A DNA stretch of 64,000 nucleotides, from the NCBI RefSeq assembly GCF_016907365.1, contig NZ_JAFBBV010000001.1, forward strand, positions 4,262,430-4,326,429, written 5' to 3'. The stretch comes from Oerskovia paurometabola. Its GTDB lineage: Bacteria; Actinomycetota; Actinomycetes; Actinomycetales; Cellulomonadaceae. Each line of letters starts with the position of its first letter. Position 1 is the stretch's first letter. Shown here piece by piece: positions 44,200 through 62,009 of the stretch. The position numbers and the translations under genes were made by a program. Below the pieces are notes generated by a model. That model saw only the letters and a program-made list of their open reading frames with translations, was not told the origin of the DNA and searched no databases.

Positions 44200-44470
44200 G
44201 AGGGGTCGCTTTCCGGGGGGCCGCGACCTGGTCGCGGGTGCACAGGGACGCCGGTGGGGTCGGCGCGGGGGAGGCTGTCTCGTCGGGTCAGACGGGTCGA
44301 CAGCAACAGCCCGGCGCGATGGCGCGGAGCGCGCGGTGCGTCGGCTCGGTGTGCATGAGAGCGACGCTAGTTGAACTAGACCGAAACGGTCCAGATTGAG
44401 TTGACGGATGAGACAAGGTTTCGCAGTGTTAACGCGTGCACCGGACCGTCACCCTCGACGGGCACGGTCG
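44200..44470. other. upstream region of flavoprotein operon
   Basis: This 271-bp region holds no credible gene. It carries two adjacent dyads at 44367-44394 and two units of the GC-rich intergenic repeat near 44445-44480. It includes the expected promoter of the operon, whose exact elements are not clear. Confidence 0.5.
44367..44394. promoter_or_regulatory. pair of overlapping palindromes, possible Rrf2 operator
   Basis: ctagttgaactag (44367-44379) is a perfect 6-1-6 palindrome. It shares its last four bases with ctagaccgaaacggtccag (44376-44394), whose arms match at 7 of 8 positions around aaa. The region is locally AT-rich. It is 170 nt upstream of the flavoprotein start and 77 nt past the Rrf2 stop, so it suits the operon promoter. 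Confidence 0.55.
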
Positions 44471-44980
44471 TCACCCTCGCGGGCTCTCTCCCCCGCCCCG
44501 CAGCTCCACCTCGTCGCCGAACGGGCGGGTCACCCAGGCCTCCGAGTCCCCGACGAGGTGAGCGACGTCGTCGGGCAGCGTGCCCGACGCGAGGTCCGCG
44601 ACCGTCACGTTCTCCAGGACCGAGCGCATCGCGACCCGCAGCGCGACCCACGTCTGCTGGAGAGCCGCCGCGGACTCCGCGTACGACGTGTCCTCGGGCT
44701 GGACGCCCGCGATGTTCGCGAGCGGGCCGTCGATCGCCCGGATGACGTCCGCGACCGCGATCCGCGCGGGTGCCGCCGCCAGGCGGAACCCGCCCTCGGC
44801 GCCCCGGCGGCTCTCGACCAGGCCCGACCTGCGCAGCTGGTTCAGGATGCCCAGGAGGAACGACCCCGGGATGCGCTGCGCCTTGCCGACGCGCTCCGCG
44901 GTCACGAACCCCTCGTCGTAGGCGACGGCGAGCTCCACGCACGCGCGGACGGCGTAGTCGATCTTGGCGGTGATGCGCAT
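44471..44980 (-). CDS. Rrf2 family transcriptional regulator
   Basis: A 169-residue winged-helix regulator (MRITAKIDYAVRACVELA at the start, wing in GLVESRRGAEGGFRLA, then a dimer helix). It has only one Cys (residue 14), so it lacks the three ligands that hold the [2Fe-2S] cluster in IscR and NsrR. It is therefore of the cluster-free type, like CymR, which controls sulfur metabolism in Bacillus. It lies just upstream of the flavoprotein operon. The -10 CATACT is 6 nt before its ATG and overlaps a 6-1-6 palindrome. Confidence 0.9.
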   Translation of the reverse strand: MRITAKIDYAVRACVELAVAYDEGFVTAERVGKAQRIPGSFLLGILNQLRRSGLVESRRGAEGGFRLAAAPARIAVADVIRAIDGPLANIAGVQPEDTSYAESAAALQQTWVALRVAMRSVLENVTVADLASGTLPDDVAHLVGDSEAWVTRPFGDEVELRGGGESPRG

Positions 44981-44986
44981 GGGCCC

Positions 44987-45002
44987 AGTATGCCGACGGC
45001 AT
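44987..45002 (-). promoter_or_regulatory. Rrf2 promoter with overlapping palindrome
   Basis: Minus-strand -10 CATACT (44992-44987) is 6 nt before the ATG at 44980. The perfect palindrome atgccgacggcat (44990-45002) overlaps it and may be an autoregulatory operator. Confidence 0.5.
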
Positions 45003-45084
45003 GTTTCCGATCGTGCAGGAATACCGGGTGAAGCACCCCGGCCACCGGTGCGGTGCGGGTTGGGCTCGGGCGCCCGACGTGTGC

Positions 45085-45090
45085 GAAGGT
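45085..45090 (+). promoter_or_regulatory. -10 element, leaderless promoter
   Basis: GAAGGT (A2 and T6 conserved) ends 6 nt before the GTG at 45097. Confidence 0.35.
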
Positions 45091-45096
45091 GCAGCG

Positions 45097-45402
45097 GTGA
45101 CTTCGTACCGGGTGAGCCTCGTCGTCGGGATGCTGCGCACTGGCGCGTCCCCGGAAGCCGTGCTGCCCGCGGCCGCCGCCGCGGCGCGCGAGGTGACCGA
45201 GGTCGAGTCCTACGACCTGGGGATCGTGAGCGGCGAGGCCCGCGTCACGGTGCGCTTCCTCGCCGAGGACGACGACCAGGCCGCCGAGATCGCCCGCGCG
45301 GTCCGGGCTGCGGCCGGCGCCCTCGTCGAGGTGAGCGGTGCGGTCTTCACACGCCGCTACGGCCCGAAGTGGCACCCGGTCGCTGGCGGCATCCACCGCT
45401 GA
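45097..45402 (+). CDS. small conserved-looking protein of unknown function
   Basis: A 101-residue soluble protein. Alternating strands and helices (TSYRVSLVVGMLRTGASPEA, ESYDLGIVSGEARVTVRF, then AAEIARAVRAAA) suggest a ferredoxin-like alpha/beta fold, ending in RRYGPKWHPVAGG. The GTG at 45097 fits the leaderless pattern. I do not recognise the family. It stands alone, divergent from the Rrf2 gene. Confidence 0.65.
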   Translation: MTSYRVSLVVGMLRTGASPEAVLPAAAAAAREVTEVESYDLGIVSGEARVTVRFLAEDDDQAAEIARAVRAAAGALVEVSGAVFTRRYGPKWHPVAGGIHR

Positions 45403-45509
45403 CCTGCGCGTCCGCCGCGATCCGAGGCCGCCGCGGGTCTGGCGTTCTCACGGGCCGGACGGCGATCGTGTCCCGCCCGGGCTCGGACGCGCACCGCGCC
45501 CGGAGACCG

Positions 45510-45515
45510 TAGGTT
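45510..45515 (+). promoter_or_regulatory. -10 element, leaderless promoter of quinone reductase-like gene
   Basis: TAGGTT ends 6 nt before the ATG at 45522. Confidence 0.5.
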
Positions 45516-45521
45516 GGACAC

Positions 45522-46481
45522 ATGCTTGCCGCCTACGTGACGCACTTCGACCAGCAGGACCCGCTCGCAGGCCTGACCGTGGGAGACCTGCCCGCCCCGG
45601 AGCCCCGGGAGAACTGGTCGGTGGTGGACGTCCGGGCCGCGAGCCTGAACCACCACGACCTGTGGTCGCTGCGCGGGGTCGGTCTGCGCGCCGAGCAGCT
45701 CCCGATGATCCTCGGCACCGACGCCGCGGGCATCGCGCCCGACGGGACCGAGGTCGTCGTCCACGGCGTGATCGGCGCCGACGGGCACGGGGTAGGGCCC
45801 GCGGAGTCGCGCACGCTCCTGTCCGAGAAGTACGCGGGGACGCTCGCCGAGCAGGTCGCCGTGCCCAGGAAGAACCTGATCCCCAAGCCGCCGGAGCTCA
45901 CGTTCGTCGAGGCGGCGTGCCTCCCGACGGCGTGGCTCACCGCGTACCGCATGCTCTTCAGCGTGGCGGGGCTCGCCCCGGGCGACCGCGTGCTCGTCCA
46001 GGGTGCGGGGGGTGGCGTCGCGAGCGCCGCGACGCGCCTCGCGAGCGCGGCGGGCATCGAGGTGTTCGTGACGTCGCGGTCCTCGGCCAAGCGAGCCCGC
46101 GCTCTGCAGAACGGCGCGTCTGCGGTCTTCGAACCCGGGGCCCGGCTCCCCGCACGGGTGGACGCCGTGATCGAGACCGTCGGCCAGGCCACGTGGTCGC
46201 ACTCGATGCGTTCGGTCCGGCCGGGCGGGACGGTCGTCGTCGCCGGGGCCACTTCCGGGGACGCGAGCCCCGCCGAGCTCTCGCGCATCTTCTTCCAGGA
46301 GATCACCGTCCGGGGCGTGACGATGGGTTCACGCGAAGACCTCGCGGCCCTGCTGCGGTTCCTCGCCCGCACCGACGTCCGCCCGACGATCGACGAGGTA
46401 CTCCCGCTCGCCCAGGCCGCGGCCGGCCTGGCACGGCTCGACGCCGGGGAGCACTACGGGAAGATCGTGCTCACGACATGA
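45522..46481 (+). CDS. NADPH:quinone reductase-like medium-chain dehydrogenase
   Basis: A 319-residue MDR protein without zinc ligands. The N-terminal catalytic part has ASLNHHDLWSLRGVG and LGTDAAGI; the NADP-binding fold is LVQGAGGGVASAATRLA. Proteins of this kind reduce quinones or enones with NADPH. The ATG fits the leaderless promoter. The stop overlaps the hydrolase ATG (ATGA). Confidence 0.87.
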   Translation: MLAAYVTHFDQQDPLAGLTVGDLPAPEPRENWSVVDVRAASLNHHDLWSLRGVGLRAEQLPMILGTDAAGIAPDGTEVVVHGVIGADGHGVGPAESRTLLSEKYAGTLAEQVAVPRKNLIPKPPELTFVEAACLPTAWLTAYRMLFSVAGLAPGDRVLVQGAGGGVASAATRLASAAGIEVFVTSRSSAKRARALQNGASAVFEPGARLPARVDAVIETVGQATWSHSMRSVRPGGTVVVAGATSGDASPAELSRIFFQEITVRGVTMGSREDLAALLRFLARTDVRPTIDEVLPLAQAAAGLARLDAGEHYGKIVLTT

Positions 46482-47806
46482 CCGACGGTGTGGGTGCGGA
46501 CGGGGGCCCGCCCCGGGGCGGCGACCGGGAGTTCCAGACGACCGGAGGCTCCCAGGACACCGAGGGCGCGGAGAGCTCCGGCGGCGCTGCTCCCGACGCG
46601 AGGCCTGTCGGCGTCGAACCAGGCGTCGCGTCACGTGGCACCGAGCTGCGGGCTGCCGGCTCGGCGGGTTCGCACGAGTGGACCGGTTCGCCACGCATCG
46701 CAGGTTCCCGACGTCGCCCACGGGCCGCCGCGCCCCGGACGCTCACCCTGGCGTCGCTGCGGGCGCCGCTCGCCGAGGCAGCGGCGCTCGTCCCGACGGG
46801 GCCTCGAGGCCCGGTTCCTCGGCCCCGTGTCAGGCCACAGCGCGGCCGGTGGGAGGAGGACGTCCTCGGACCGGACTACCGTCGTCTGACCCTCCACCTC
46901 ACGCCCGACGACGAGGGGGAGGTCGTCGCGACCCTCGTCCGCTACGACCCTCCGACCGAGGAGGCCGTCCGCCCCGCACGCGCCGTGCTGTACGTCCACG
47001 GGTGGAGCGACTACTTCTTCCAGACCGAGCTCGCCGAGTACTGGCACGCCCAGGGCGCGGCGTTCTACGCGGTAGACCTGCGCAAGTACGGCCGCAGCCT
47101 CCGGCCGCACCAGACCCCGGGGTACATCGAGCACCTCCACGAGTACGACGAGGATCTCGAGACCGCGCTCGCGCTGATCCACACCGAGCTCGGCGCGCAC
47201 GCCTCGATCATGCTGGTCGGCCACTCGACAGGGGGGCTCACCGGTGTCTTGTGGGCGAACCGGAACCCTGGTCGGCTGCACGGGCTGGTACTGAACAGCC
47301 CGTGGCTGGAGCTGCAGGGTTCGTCCACGGTGAGAACGGTGTCCTCGCCGGCGATCCGTCAGCTCGCCCGGTTCCAGCCCAAGGCTCCACTGCCGAACAT
47401 CGACGCCGGGTACTACGCGCGGACGCTGCGCGACCTCGAGAGCGGCGGCTGGGAGTTCAACCCCGAGTGGCGCCCCGTGCCGTCCTTCCCTGTTCGCGCC
47501 GGCTGGCTCCGGGGAATCATCGAGGGTCACGCGACGGTCGCTGCCGGCTTGTCCGTCACGTGTCCCATCATCGTCCTGACGTCCGACCGGACCATCATCA
47601 GCCCGCGCTGGAGCGAGGACATGCGGCAGGCGGACATCGTGCTCGACGTCGAGCTGCTGGCCCGGCGAGCCACGAACCTCGGGCCCGTGGTGACGATCGC
47701 CCGGATTCCAGGCGGGATCCACGACCTCACGCTGTCGGGACCGGGGCCGCGGAGACGTTTCTACCGCGAGATCACGAGGTGGCTCGCGGGATACGGGTGG
47801 AGCTGA
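46478..47806 (+). CDS. alpha/beta hydrolase, lysophospholipase-like
   Basis: A 442-residue protein. The first 110 residues are Gly/Ala/Pro-rich and disordered; the fold begins near AVLYVHGWSDYFFQTELAEY. The nucleophile is GHSTGG, the acid may be in VLTSDRTI and the His is in IPGGIHDLTL. The substrate is unknown. It shares a message with the quinone reductase-like gene and converges on the rRNA operon, separated by a two-way terminator. The ORF ends 21 bp before the tandem array begins. Confidence 0.85.
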   Translation: MTDGVGADGGPPRGGDREFQTTGGSQDTEGAESSGGAAPDARPVGVEPGVASRGTELRAAGSAGSHEWTGSPRIAGSRRRPRAAAPRTLTLASLRAPLAEAAALVPTGPRGPVPRPRVRPQRGRWEEDVLGPDYRRLTLHLTPDDEGEVVATLVRYDPPTEEAVRPARAVLYVHGWSDYFFQTELAEYWHAQGAAFYAVDLRKYGRSLRPHQTPGYIEHLHEYDEDLETALALIHTELGAHASIMLVGHSTGGLTGVLWANRNPGRLHGLVLNSPWLELQGSSTVRTVSSPAIRQLARFQPKAPLPNIDAGYYARTLRDLESGGWEFNPEWRPVPSFPVRAGWLRGIIEGHATVAAGLSVTCPIIVLTSDRTIISPRWSEDMRQADIVLDVELLARRATNLGPVVTIARIPGGIHDLTLSGPGPRRRFYREITRWLAGYGWS

Positions 47807-47837
47807 CACCGGTCGACGGGTGGTGTGTCCGGGTATG

Positions 47838-47871
47838 CCAAAGGCCCACCCCGTGAGGGGTGGGCCTTTGG
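47838..47871. terminator. rrn terminator, unit A (bidirectional)
   Basis: ccaaaggcccacccc and ggggtgggcctttgg form a perfect 15-bp stem with loop gtga, 9 nt past the 5S end. It faces both the rRNA operon and the hydrolase gene. Confidence 0.9.
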
Positions 47872-47880
47872 TGAATGGTT

Positions 47881-47999
47881 GTCCGGCGGCGACCTACTCT
47901 CCCACCCCGTCTCCAGGGCAGTACCATCGGCGCTGAGAGGCTTAGCTTCCGGGTTCGGAATGGGACCGGGCGTTTCCCTCTCGCTATGACCGCCGTAAC
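47881..47999 (-). rRNA. rrf: 5S ribosomal RNA, unit A
   Basis: The minus strand reads GTTACGGCGGTCATAGCG at the 5' end, AACCCGGAAGCTAAGCC in the middle and CGCCGCCGGAC at the 3' end, a typical actinobacterial 5S rRNA of about 119 nt. The ends are set by the complementary 5' and 3' termini. Confidence 0.95.
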
Positions 48000-48057
48000 T
48001 CTATGGAGATGTTCGGGGCCCCCGGTTACGTGGGGGTGTGCCCGTATCTCGGGAACC

Positions 48058-48071
48058 GCACAGTGGACGCG
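48058..48071 (-). promoter_or_regulatory. 23S precursor processing stem, 3' arm (unit A)
   Basis: gcacagtggacgcg is the exact 14-nt complement of cgcgtccactgtgc at 51247-51260 before the 23S gene. The pair encloses the 23S in the precursor, as for RNase III processing. It recurs at 55983-55996 and 63908-63921. Confidence 0.7.
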
Positions 48072-48089
48072 TAGCAATAAGTTTGTGTG

Positions 48090-53117
<5,028 letters not shown>

Positions 53118-53381
53118 GTTTGCTATCAACCCCGAAGGATTAACAACCATACGAAGCGGACCCGAAGGTCCATAATCATGGCTACAAACCGAAAACATGA
53201 CGTTTTCAATTCATACCAAATAGAAGTCTCAACACGAACACACAACACACACCAAACGATGCGCGCCACACGCCCATGCAGGACAATTGGCATTAACTAT
53301 CAAGCACACTGTTGAGTTCTCAAGCAACCGACACGCACCGACTCCAACCCACCAGGGGCCTTCACTCGGGGCAACTTGTTA

Positions 53382-53390
53382 ATCTTATCA
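53382..53390 (-). promoter_or_regulatory. rrn P2 extended -10, unit A
   Basis: The minus strand reads TGATAAGAT, an extended -10. The -35 position holds only a weak TAGGAA-like hexamer. Confidence 0.6.
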
Positions 53391-53590
53391 GACTTTCCGG
53401 GGCTTTCCTACCTCGCGATTTCTCGTGAAGCGAGCCGCACAAGCCGACCACCTTCCCTACTCCTCAAGGAAACAAGAATCCCCAGGAGTCTTCAGGAAGT
53501 GTGGTTCACCCGGGGGATCCAGCCACTTCGCGGCGGCTCCGAAGAGCTTCGCAGTGGTGTCTGTTCCTCCCTGCCGGGCTGACTCAGAGA

Positions 53591-53620
53591 ACATTACGGT
53601 GGTCGGGGCCCAACGGTCAA
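53591..53620 (-). promoter_or_regulatory. rrn P1 promoter, unit A
   Basis: Minus-strand -35 TTGACC (53620-53615), 18-nt spacer and -10 TAATGT (53596-53591), near consensus and about 470 nt before the 16S gene. Confidence 0.75.
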
Positions 53621-53716
53621 ACCGGTGCCCCGTGACCCCGGTCACCGCGCGTCGTCAGGTCACCAGGGCCGATTCTGCGGCCCGGCACAGCCGGCGAACC
53701 TCCCCGGCCGCCCAGG

Positions 53717-53722
53717 TACCGT
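53717..53722 (+). promoter_or_regulatory. -10 element, leaderless promoter of monooxygenase gene, unit A
   Basis: TACCGT ends 6 nt before the ATG at 53729. Confidence 0.5.
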
Positions 53723-53728
53723 CGGGGC

Positions 53729-54073
53729 ATGAACCTCTCCAGCGATACCGTTCGCCCGTCCCTCGCCGACCGCCCGGGTGACGGCGTGACCGTGCGCGTG
53801 CTCGTTCCCTGCACGGTCGACGAACGGCACCAGGCTCGTGCGCTCGAGGCCTATCGCGAGCTGGTCGCCGCGACCAGGCAGGAGGCCGGCTGCCTGTCGT
53901 ACGAGCTCCTCCAGCGCGTGGGGGACTCCACCCGGTTCCTGCTCGTCGAGGAGTGGGAGTCGCAGGACCATCTCGACGCCCACACCCGGACGGAGCACTT
54001 CGTGCGGCTCGTCGCGGAGCTCGAGCAGCTCGAGAGGGCCGCGCCCGCAGAGCTCTACCGACGCGTTCTCTAG
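53729..54073 (+). CDS. putative quinol monooxygenase (ABM domain), unit A
   Basis: A 114-residue small protein with a dimeric alpha+beta barrel (ABM) domain at about 20-105: VTVRVLVPCTVDERHQARAL, then EAGCLSYELLQ and FLLVEEWESQDHLDAHTRTE. Such proteins oxidise quinols or act on reactive quinones without cofactor; the true substrate is unknown. It is divergent from the rRNA operon, with its ATG 109 nt from rrn P1. The same gene is repeated in unit B. Confidence 0.85.
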   Translation: MNLSSDTVRPSLADRPGDGVTVRVLVPCTVDERHQARALEAYRELVAATRQEAGCLSYELLQRVGDSTRFLLVEEWESQDHLDAHTRTEHFVRLVAELEQLERAAPAELYRRVL

Positions 54074-54084
54074 GACGCGCTCGC

Positions 54085-54637
54085 TCAGGCAGGCAACGCG
54101 GGGCCCCTGGTCTCCGACGCTCGCCCCTCGTCAACGGACGACCGCCGCACGTCCCGCAGCCAGGTCGCGACCGTGTCGACATCCGCGACGATCATCCCCA
54201 CCGACGGGTCGACCTGGTGCAACAACACCCTGGCAGGGTGCGCGCCCTCGATCCACCTGCGGTCCCCGGCCGGGTACGTCATCGACCCAGACGAACGGGC
54301 GTCCGTCCGCGATGCGCACCAGTACCTTCGTCCTCCACTGCAGGTCGTCCACCCCGTGGTCGCCGTCGTCGGCAGGAAGGTCGGACACCCGTAGGTGCGG
54401 GAGGCCGAGCAACGGCGCGATCACCTCGTTGGCGCCGCGCATCCACGGTCGCCCTCATCAGCTCGCACCCCAGGCCGGTCAGCAGCGGGCCGAGAGCGCG
54501 AGCCACGCTCGCCAGGTGGGGGTTCGACGCCGCCGTCCAGGACTCAGGACCCGGAACACGCGGCAACTCCGGCTGCCGAACGGGAGCAGCGGCCCGTCGA
54601 CGTCGAGGAACGGGATCTGGCGCGATGCGGCGCTCAC
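54085..54637 (-). pseudogene. HAD-like hydrolase pseudogene with several frameshifts, unit A
   Basis: The minus strand carries parts of one protein in shifting frames: IPFLDVDGPLLPFGS near the start (GTG at 54637), NPHLASVARALGPLLTGLGC next, ANEVIAPLLGLPHLRV to DGRPFVWVDD in a third, and GDRRWIEGAHPARVLLHQVD to the end in a fourth. In order these match the motif I DVDG, middle and WIDD/HHV parts of a family of about 180-residue HAD-type proteins in actinobacteria. At least three frameshifts break it. It lies between the monooxygenase and SpoU genes. Confidence 0.7.
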
Positions 54638-54715
54638 CCCTGCACCGTTGTGCAAGCGGCATCTTCGACGCCGCCCCTCCCGAGACCGGCATGGCCCGCG
54701 TGCGGCTGGCGACTG

Positions 54716-55534
54716 CTATCTCGTCGACCGCTGGCGGCGTGCCTCGTAGAGCACGATCGAGGCTGCGTTGGCTGCGTTGAGGGAGCTGGCCGCGCCGGCC
54801 ATCGGGATGCTGAGCGTGACGTCCGCTGCGTCGCGCCATGCGCGCGACAGCCCCGCGGTCTCGTTGCCGACGAGGAGCAGCACGGGCTGCGTCAGGTCGA
54901 ACGCCGAGATCTCGGCGTCGCCGTCCTCGTCCGTTGCCGCGACGACGATCGGCACGCCGGCCGAACGCTGATGCTCGACCCACTCCACGACGTCGTGGGG
55001 AGACGCGGCGCGCACGGTCGGCACGGCGAAGAAGGAACCTGTCGAGGCGCGGACGGACTTCGGGTCGTACGCGTCTGCGGCGTGCCCGGTGGTGATCACA
55101 CCGTGTGCGCCGAGGGCGTCCGCTGAGCGGATGATCGACCCGATGTTGCCCGGCTGCGTCGGGCGGTCGAAGACCAGACCGAGGAAGTCCGCACGCGCCG
55201 GAATCCGCGTGAGGTCGTCGGGAGCCATGCCGACGACCGCCAGTACCTCGGCCGCCCCCTCGGTCTTCTCGCTGAGCTCGGCCAGCAGGTCCGACGACAT
55301 CGCCACCTTCTCGGCGTTCGGCTGCGACGCGAGCAGGTCGCGAGCCCAGGGCGAGAGCGACCGGTCGGCGTCGTACAGCAGGGCACGGACGTCCCACCCG
55401 TGCTCGATCGCCAGGTTGACCGGCCGGACGCCCTGCACGATGAACTCTCCGGCGCGGTGACGCTTGGAGCGGTTGGACAGGAGCGTCTGCAGCACCTGGA
55501 ATCGAGCATTGCGTGCGCTGATGCGGGTGACCAC
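54716..55534 (-). CDS. TrmH/SpoU family RNA 2'-O-methyltransferase, unit A
   Basis: A 272-residue SPOUT-class methyltransferase. The N-terminal substrate-binding part (RNARFQVLQTLLSNRSKRHR) is followed by the knot domain with motif 1 (FDRPTQPGNIGSIIRSA), motif 2 (LLVGNETAGLS) and motif 3 (IPMAGAASSLNAANAASIVL). It uses S-adenosylmethionine to methylate a ribose in tRNA or rRNA. The GTG at 55534 has GGAGG 6 nt upstream. It is on the same strand as the rrn operon next to it, so a role in rRNA modification is tempting but unproved. Confidence 0.9.
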   Translation of the reverse strand: MVTRISARNARFQVLQTLLSNRSKRHRAGEFIVQGVRPVNLAIEHGWDVRALLYDADRSLSPWARDLLASQPNAEKVAMSSDLLAELSEKTEGAAEVLAVVGMAPDDLTRIPARADFLGLVFDRPTQPGNIGSIIRSADALGAHGVITTGHAADAYDPKSVRASTGSFFAVPTVRAASPHDVVEWVEHQRSAGVPIVVAATDEDGDAEISAFDLTQPVLLLVGNETAGLSRAWRDAADVTLSIPMAGAASSLNAANAASIVLYEARRQRSTR

Positions 55535-55676
55535 GTGTTCCTCCGGAGACCTGGCAGCATCTGGGTCCGGCCGCCTGACTCGAAGGCTACCGGCTCGGCA
55601 CGCGGCTCGAGGTCCTGGCCTGCGGCCGGCGGAACTTGGTCGCGCCGCGACCGAGGTCGACACACGCAACACAAGA

Positions 55677-55705
55677 GCCCCGAGACACCTGATGGTGTCC
55701 GGGGC
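55677..55705 (-). terminator. second hairpin after unit B rrn operon
   Basis: gccccgagacacc and ggtgtccggggc form a hairpin with one bulge around tgat. On the minus strand it is followed by TCTTGTGTT. It lies downstream of the unit B rrn terminator and is absent after unit A's 5S gene, where other sequence begins. Confidence 0.6.
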
Positions 55706-55762
55706 TGAGTTACCAGCGGCGAGGGCCGGGGCGTCGAGTGCGCGCGATGCGATCCGGGTATG

Positions 55763-55796
55763 CCAAAGGCCCACCCCGTGAGGGGTGGGCCTTTGG
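55763..55796. terminator. rrn terminator, unit B
   Basis: The same 15-bp stem as at 47838-47871, beyond the 5S of unit B. Confidence 0.9.
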
Positions 55797-55805
55797 TGAA
55801 TGGTT

Positions 55806-55924
55806 GTCCGGCGGCGACCTACTCTCCCACCCCGTCTCCAGGGCAGTACCATCGGCGCTGAGAGGCTTAGCTTCCGGGTTCGGAATGGGACCGGGCGTTT
55901 CCCTCTCGCTATGACCGCCGTAAC
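55806..55924 (-). rRNA. rrf: 5S ribosomal RNA, unit B
   Basis: A copy of the 5S at 47881-47999, offset 7,925 bp, identical on inspection. Confidence 0.95.
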
Positions 55925-56014
55925 TCTATGGAGATGTTCGGGGCCCCCGGTTACGTGGGGGTGTGCCCGTATCTCGGGAACCGCACAGTGGACGCGTAGC
56001 AATAAGTTTGTGTG

Positions 56015-61042
<5,028 letters not shown>

Positions 61043-61653
61043 GTTTGCTATCAACCCCGAAGGATTAACAACCATACGAAGCGGACCCGAAGGTCCATAA
61101 TCATGGCTACAAACCGAAAACATGACGTTTTCAATTCATACCAAATAGAAGTCTCAACACGAACACACAACACACACCAAACGATGCGCGCCACACGCCC
61201 ATGCAGGACAATTGGCATTAACTATCAAGCACACTGTTGAGTTCTCAAGCAACCGACACGCACCGACTCCAACCCACCAGGGGCCTTCACTCGGGGCAAC
61301 TTGTTAATCTTATCAGACTTTCCGGGGCTTTCCTACCTCGCGATTTCTCGTGAAGCGAGCCGCACAAGCCGACCACCTTCCCTACTCCTCAAGGAAACAA
61401 GAATCCCCAGGAGTCTTCAGGAAGTGTGGTTCACCCGGGGGATCCAGCCACTTCGCGGCGGCTCCGAAGAGCTTCGCAGTGGTGTCTGTTCCTCCCTGCC
61501 GGGCTGACTCAGAGAACATTACGGTGGTCGGGGCCCAACGGTCAAACCGGTGCCCCGTGACCCCGGTCACCGCGCGTCGTCAGGTCACCAGGGCCGATTC
61601 TGCGGCCCGGCACAGCCGGCGAACCTCCCCGGCCGCCCAGGTACCGTCGGGGC
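61043..61653 (-). promoter_or_regulatory. rrn leader and promoter region, unit B
   Basis: Same content as in unit A: P2 at 61307-61315, P1 at 61516-61545, the 16S stem arm at 61226-61239, and the leaderless -10 of the monooxygenase gene at 61642-61647. Confidence 0.8.
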
Positions 61654-61998
61654 ATGAACCTCTCCAGCGATACCGTTCGCCCGTCCCTCGCCGACCGCCC
61701 GGGTGACGGCGTGACCGTGCGCGTGCTCGTTCCCTGCACGGTCGACGAACGGCACCAGGCTCGTGCGCTCGAGGCCTATCGCGAGCTGGTCGCCGCGACC
61801 AGGCAGGAGGCCGGCTGCCTGTCGTACGAGCTCCTCCAGCGCGTGGGGGACTCCACCCGGTTCCTGCTCGTCGAGGAGTGGGAGTCGCAGGACCATCTCG
61901 ACGCCCACACCCGGACGGAGCACTTCGTGCGGCTCGTCGCGGAGCTCGAGCAGCTCGAGAGGGCCGCGCCCGCAGAGCTCTACCGACGCGTTCTCTAG
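61654..61998 (+). CDS. putative quinol monooxygenase (ABM domain), unit B
   Basis: A 114-residue product identical in sequence to that of 53729-54073, with the same TACCGT 6 nt before the ATG. The duplication makes two identical copies of this gene. Confidence 0.85.
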   Translation: MNLSSDTVRPSLADRPGDGVTVRVLVPCTVDERHQARALEAYRELVAATRQEAGCLSYELLQRVGDSTRFLLVEEWESQDHLDAHTRTEHFVRLVAELEQLERAAPAELYRRVL

Positions 61999-62009
61999 GA
62001 CGCGCTCGC

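Larger units (their letters stand above)
53118..53728 (-). promoter_or_regulatory. rrn leader and promoter region, unit A
   Basis: This 611-nt region lies between the 16S and the divergent monooxygenase gene. It holds P1 (53591-53620), P2 (53382-53390), the 5' arm of the 16S processing stem caagcacactgttg (53301-53314, an exact complement of 51389-51402) and a ttctcaag leader element. No gene is seen. Confidence 0.8.

Noticed and set aside
44376..44394. McbR-type operator (TAGAC-N6-GTCTA) in the flavoprotein operon region
   Set aside because: Spacing and right half do not match; only a general palindrome is supported.
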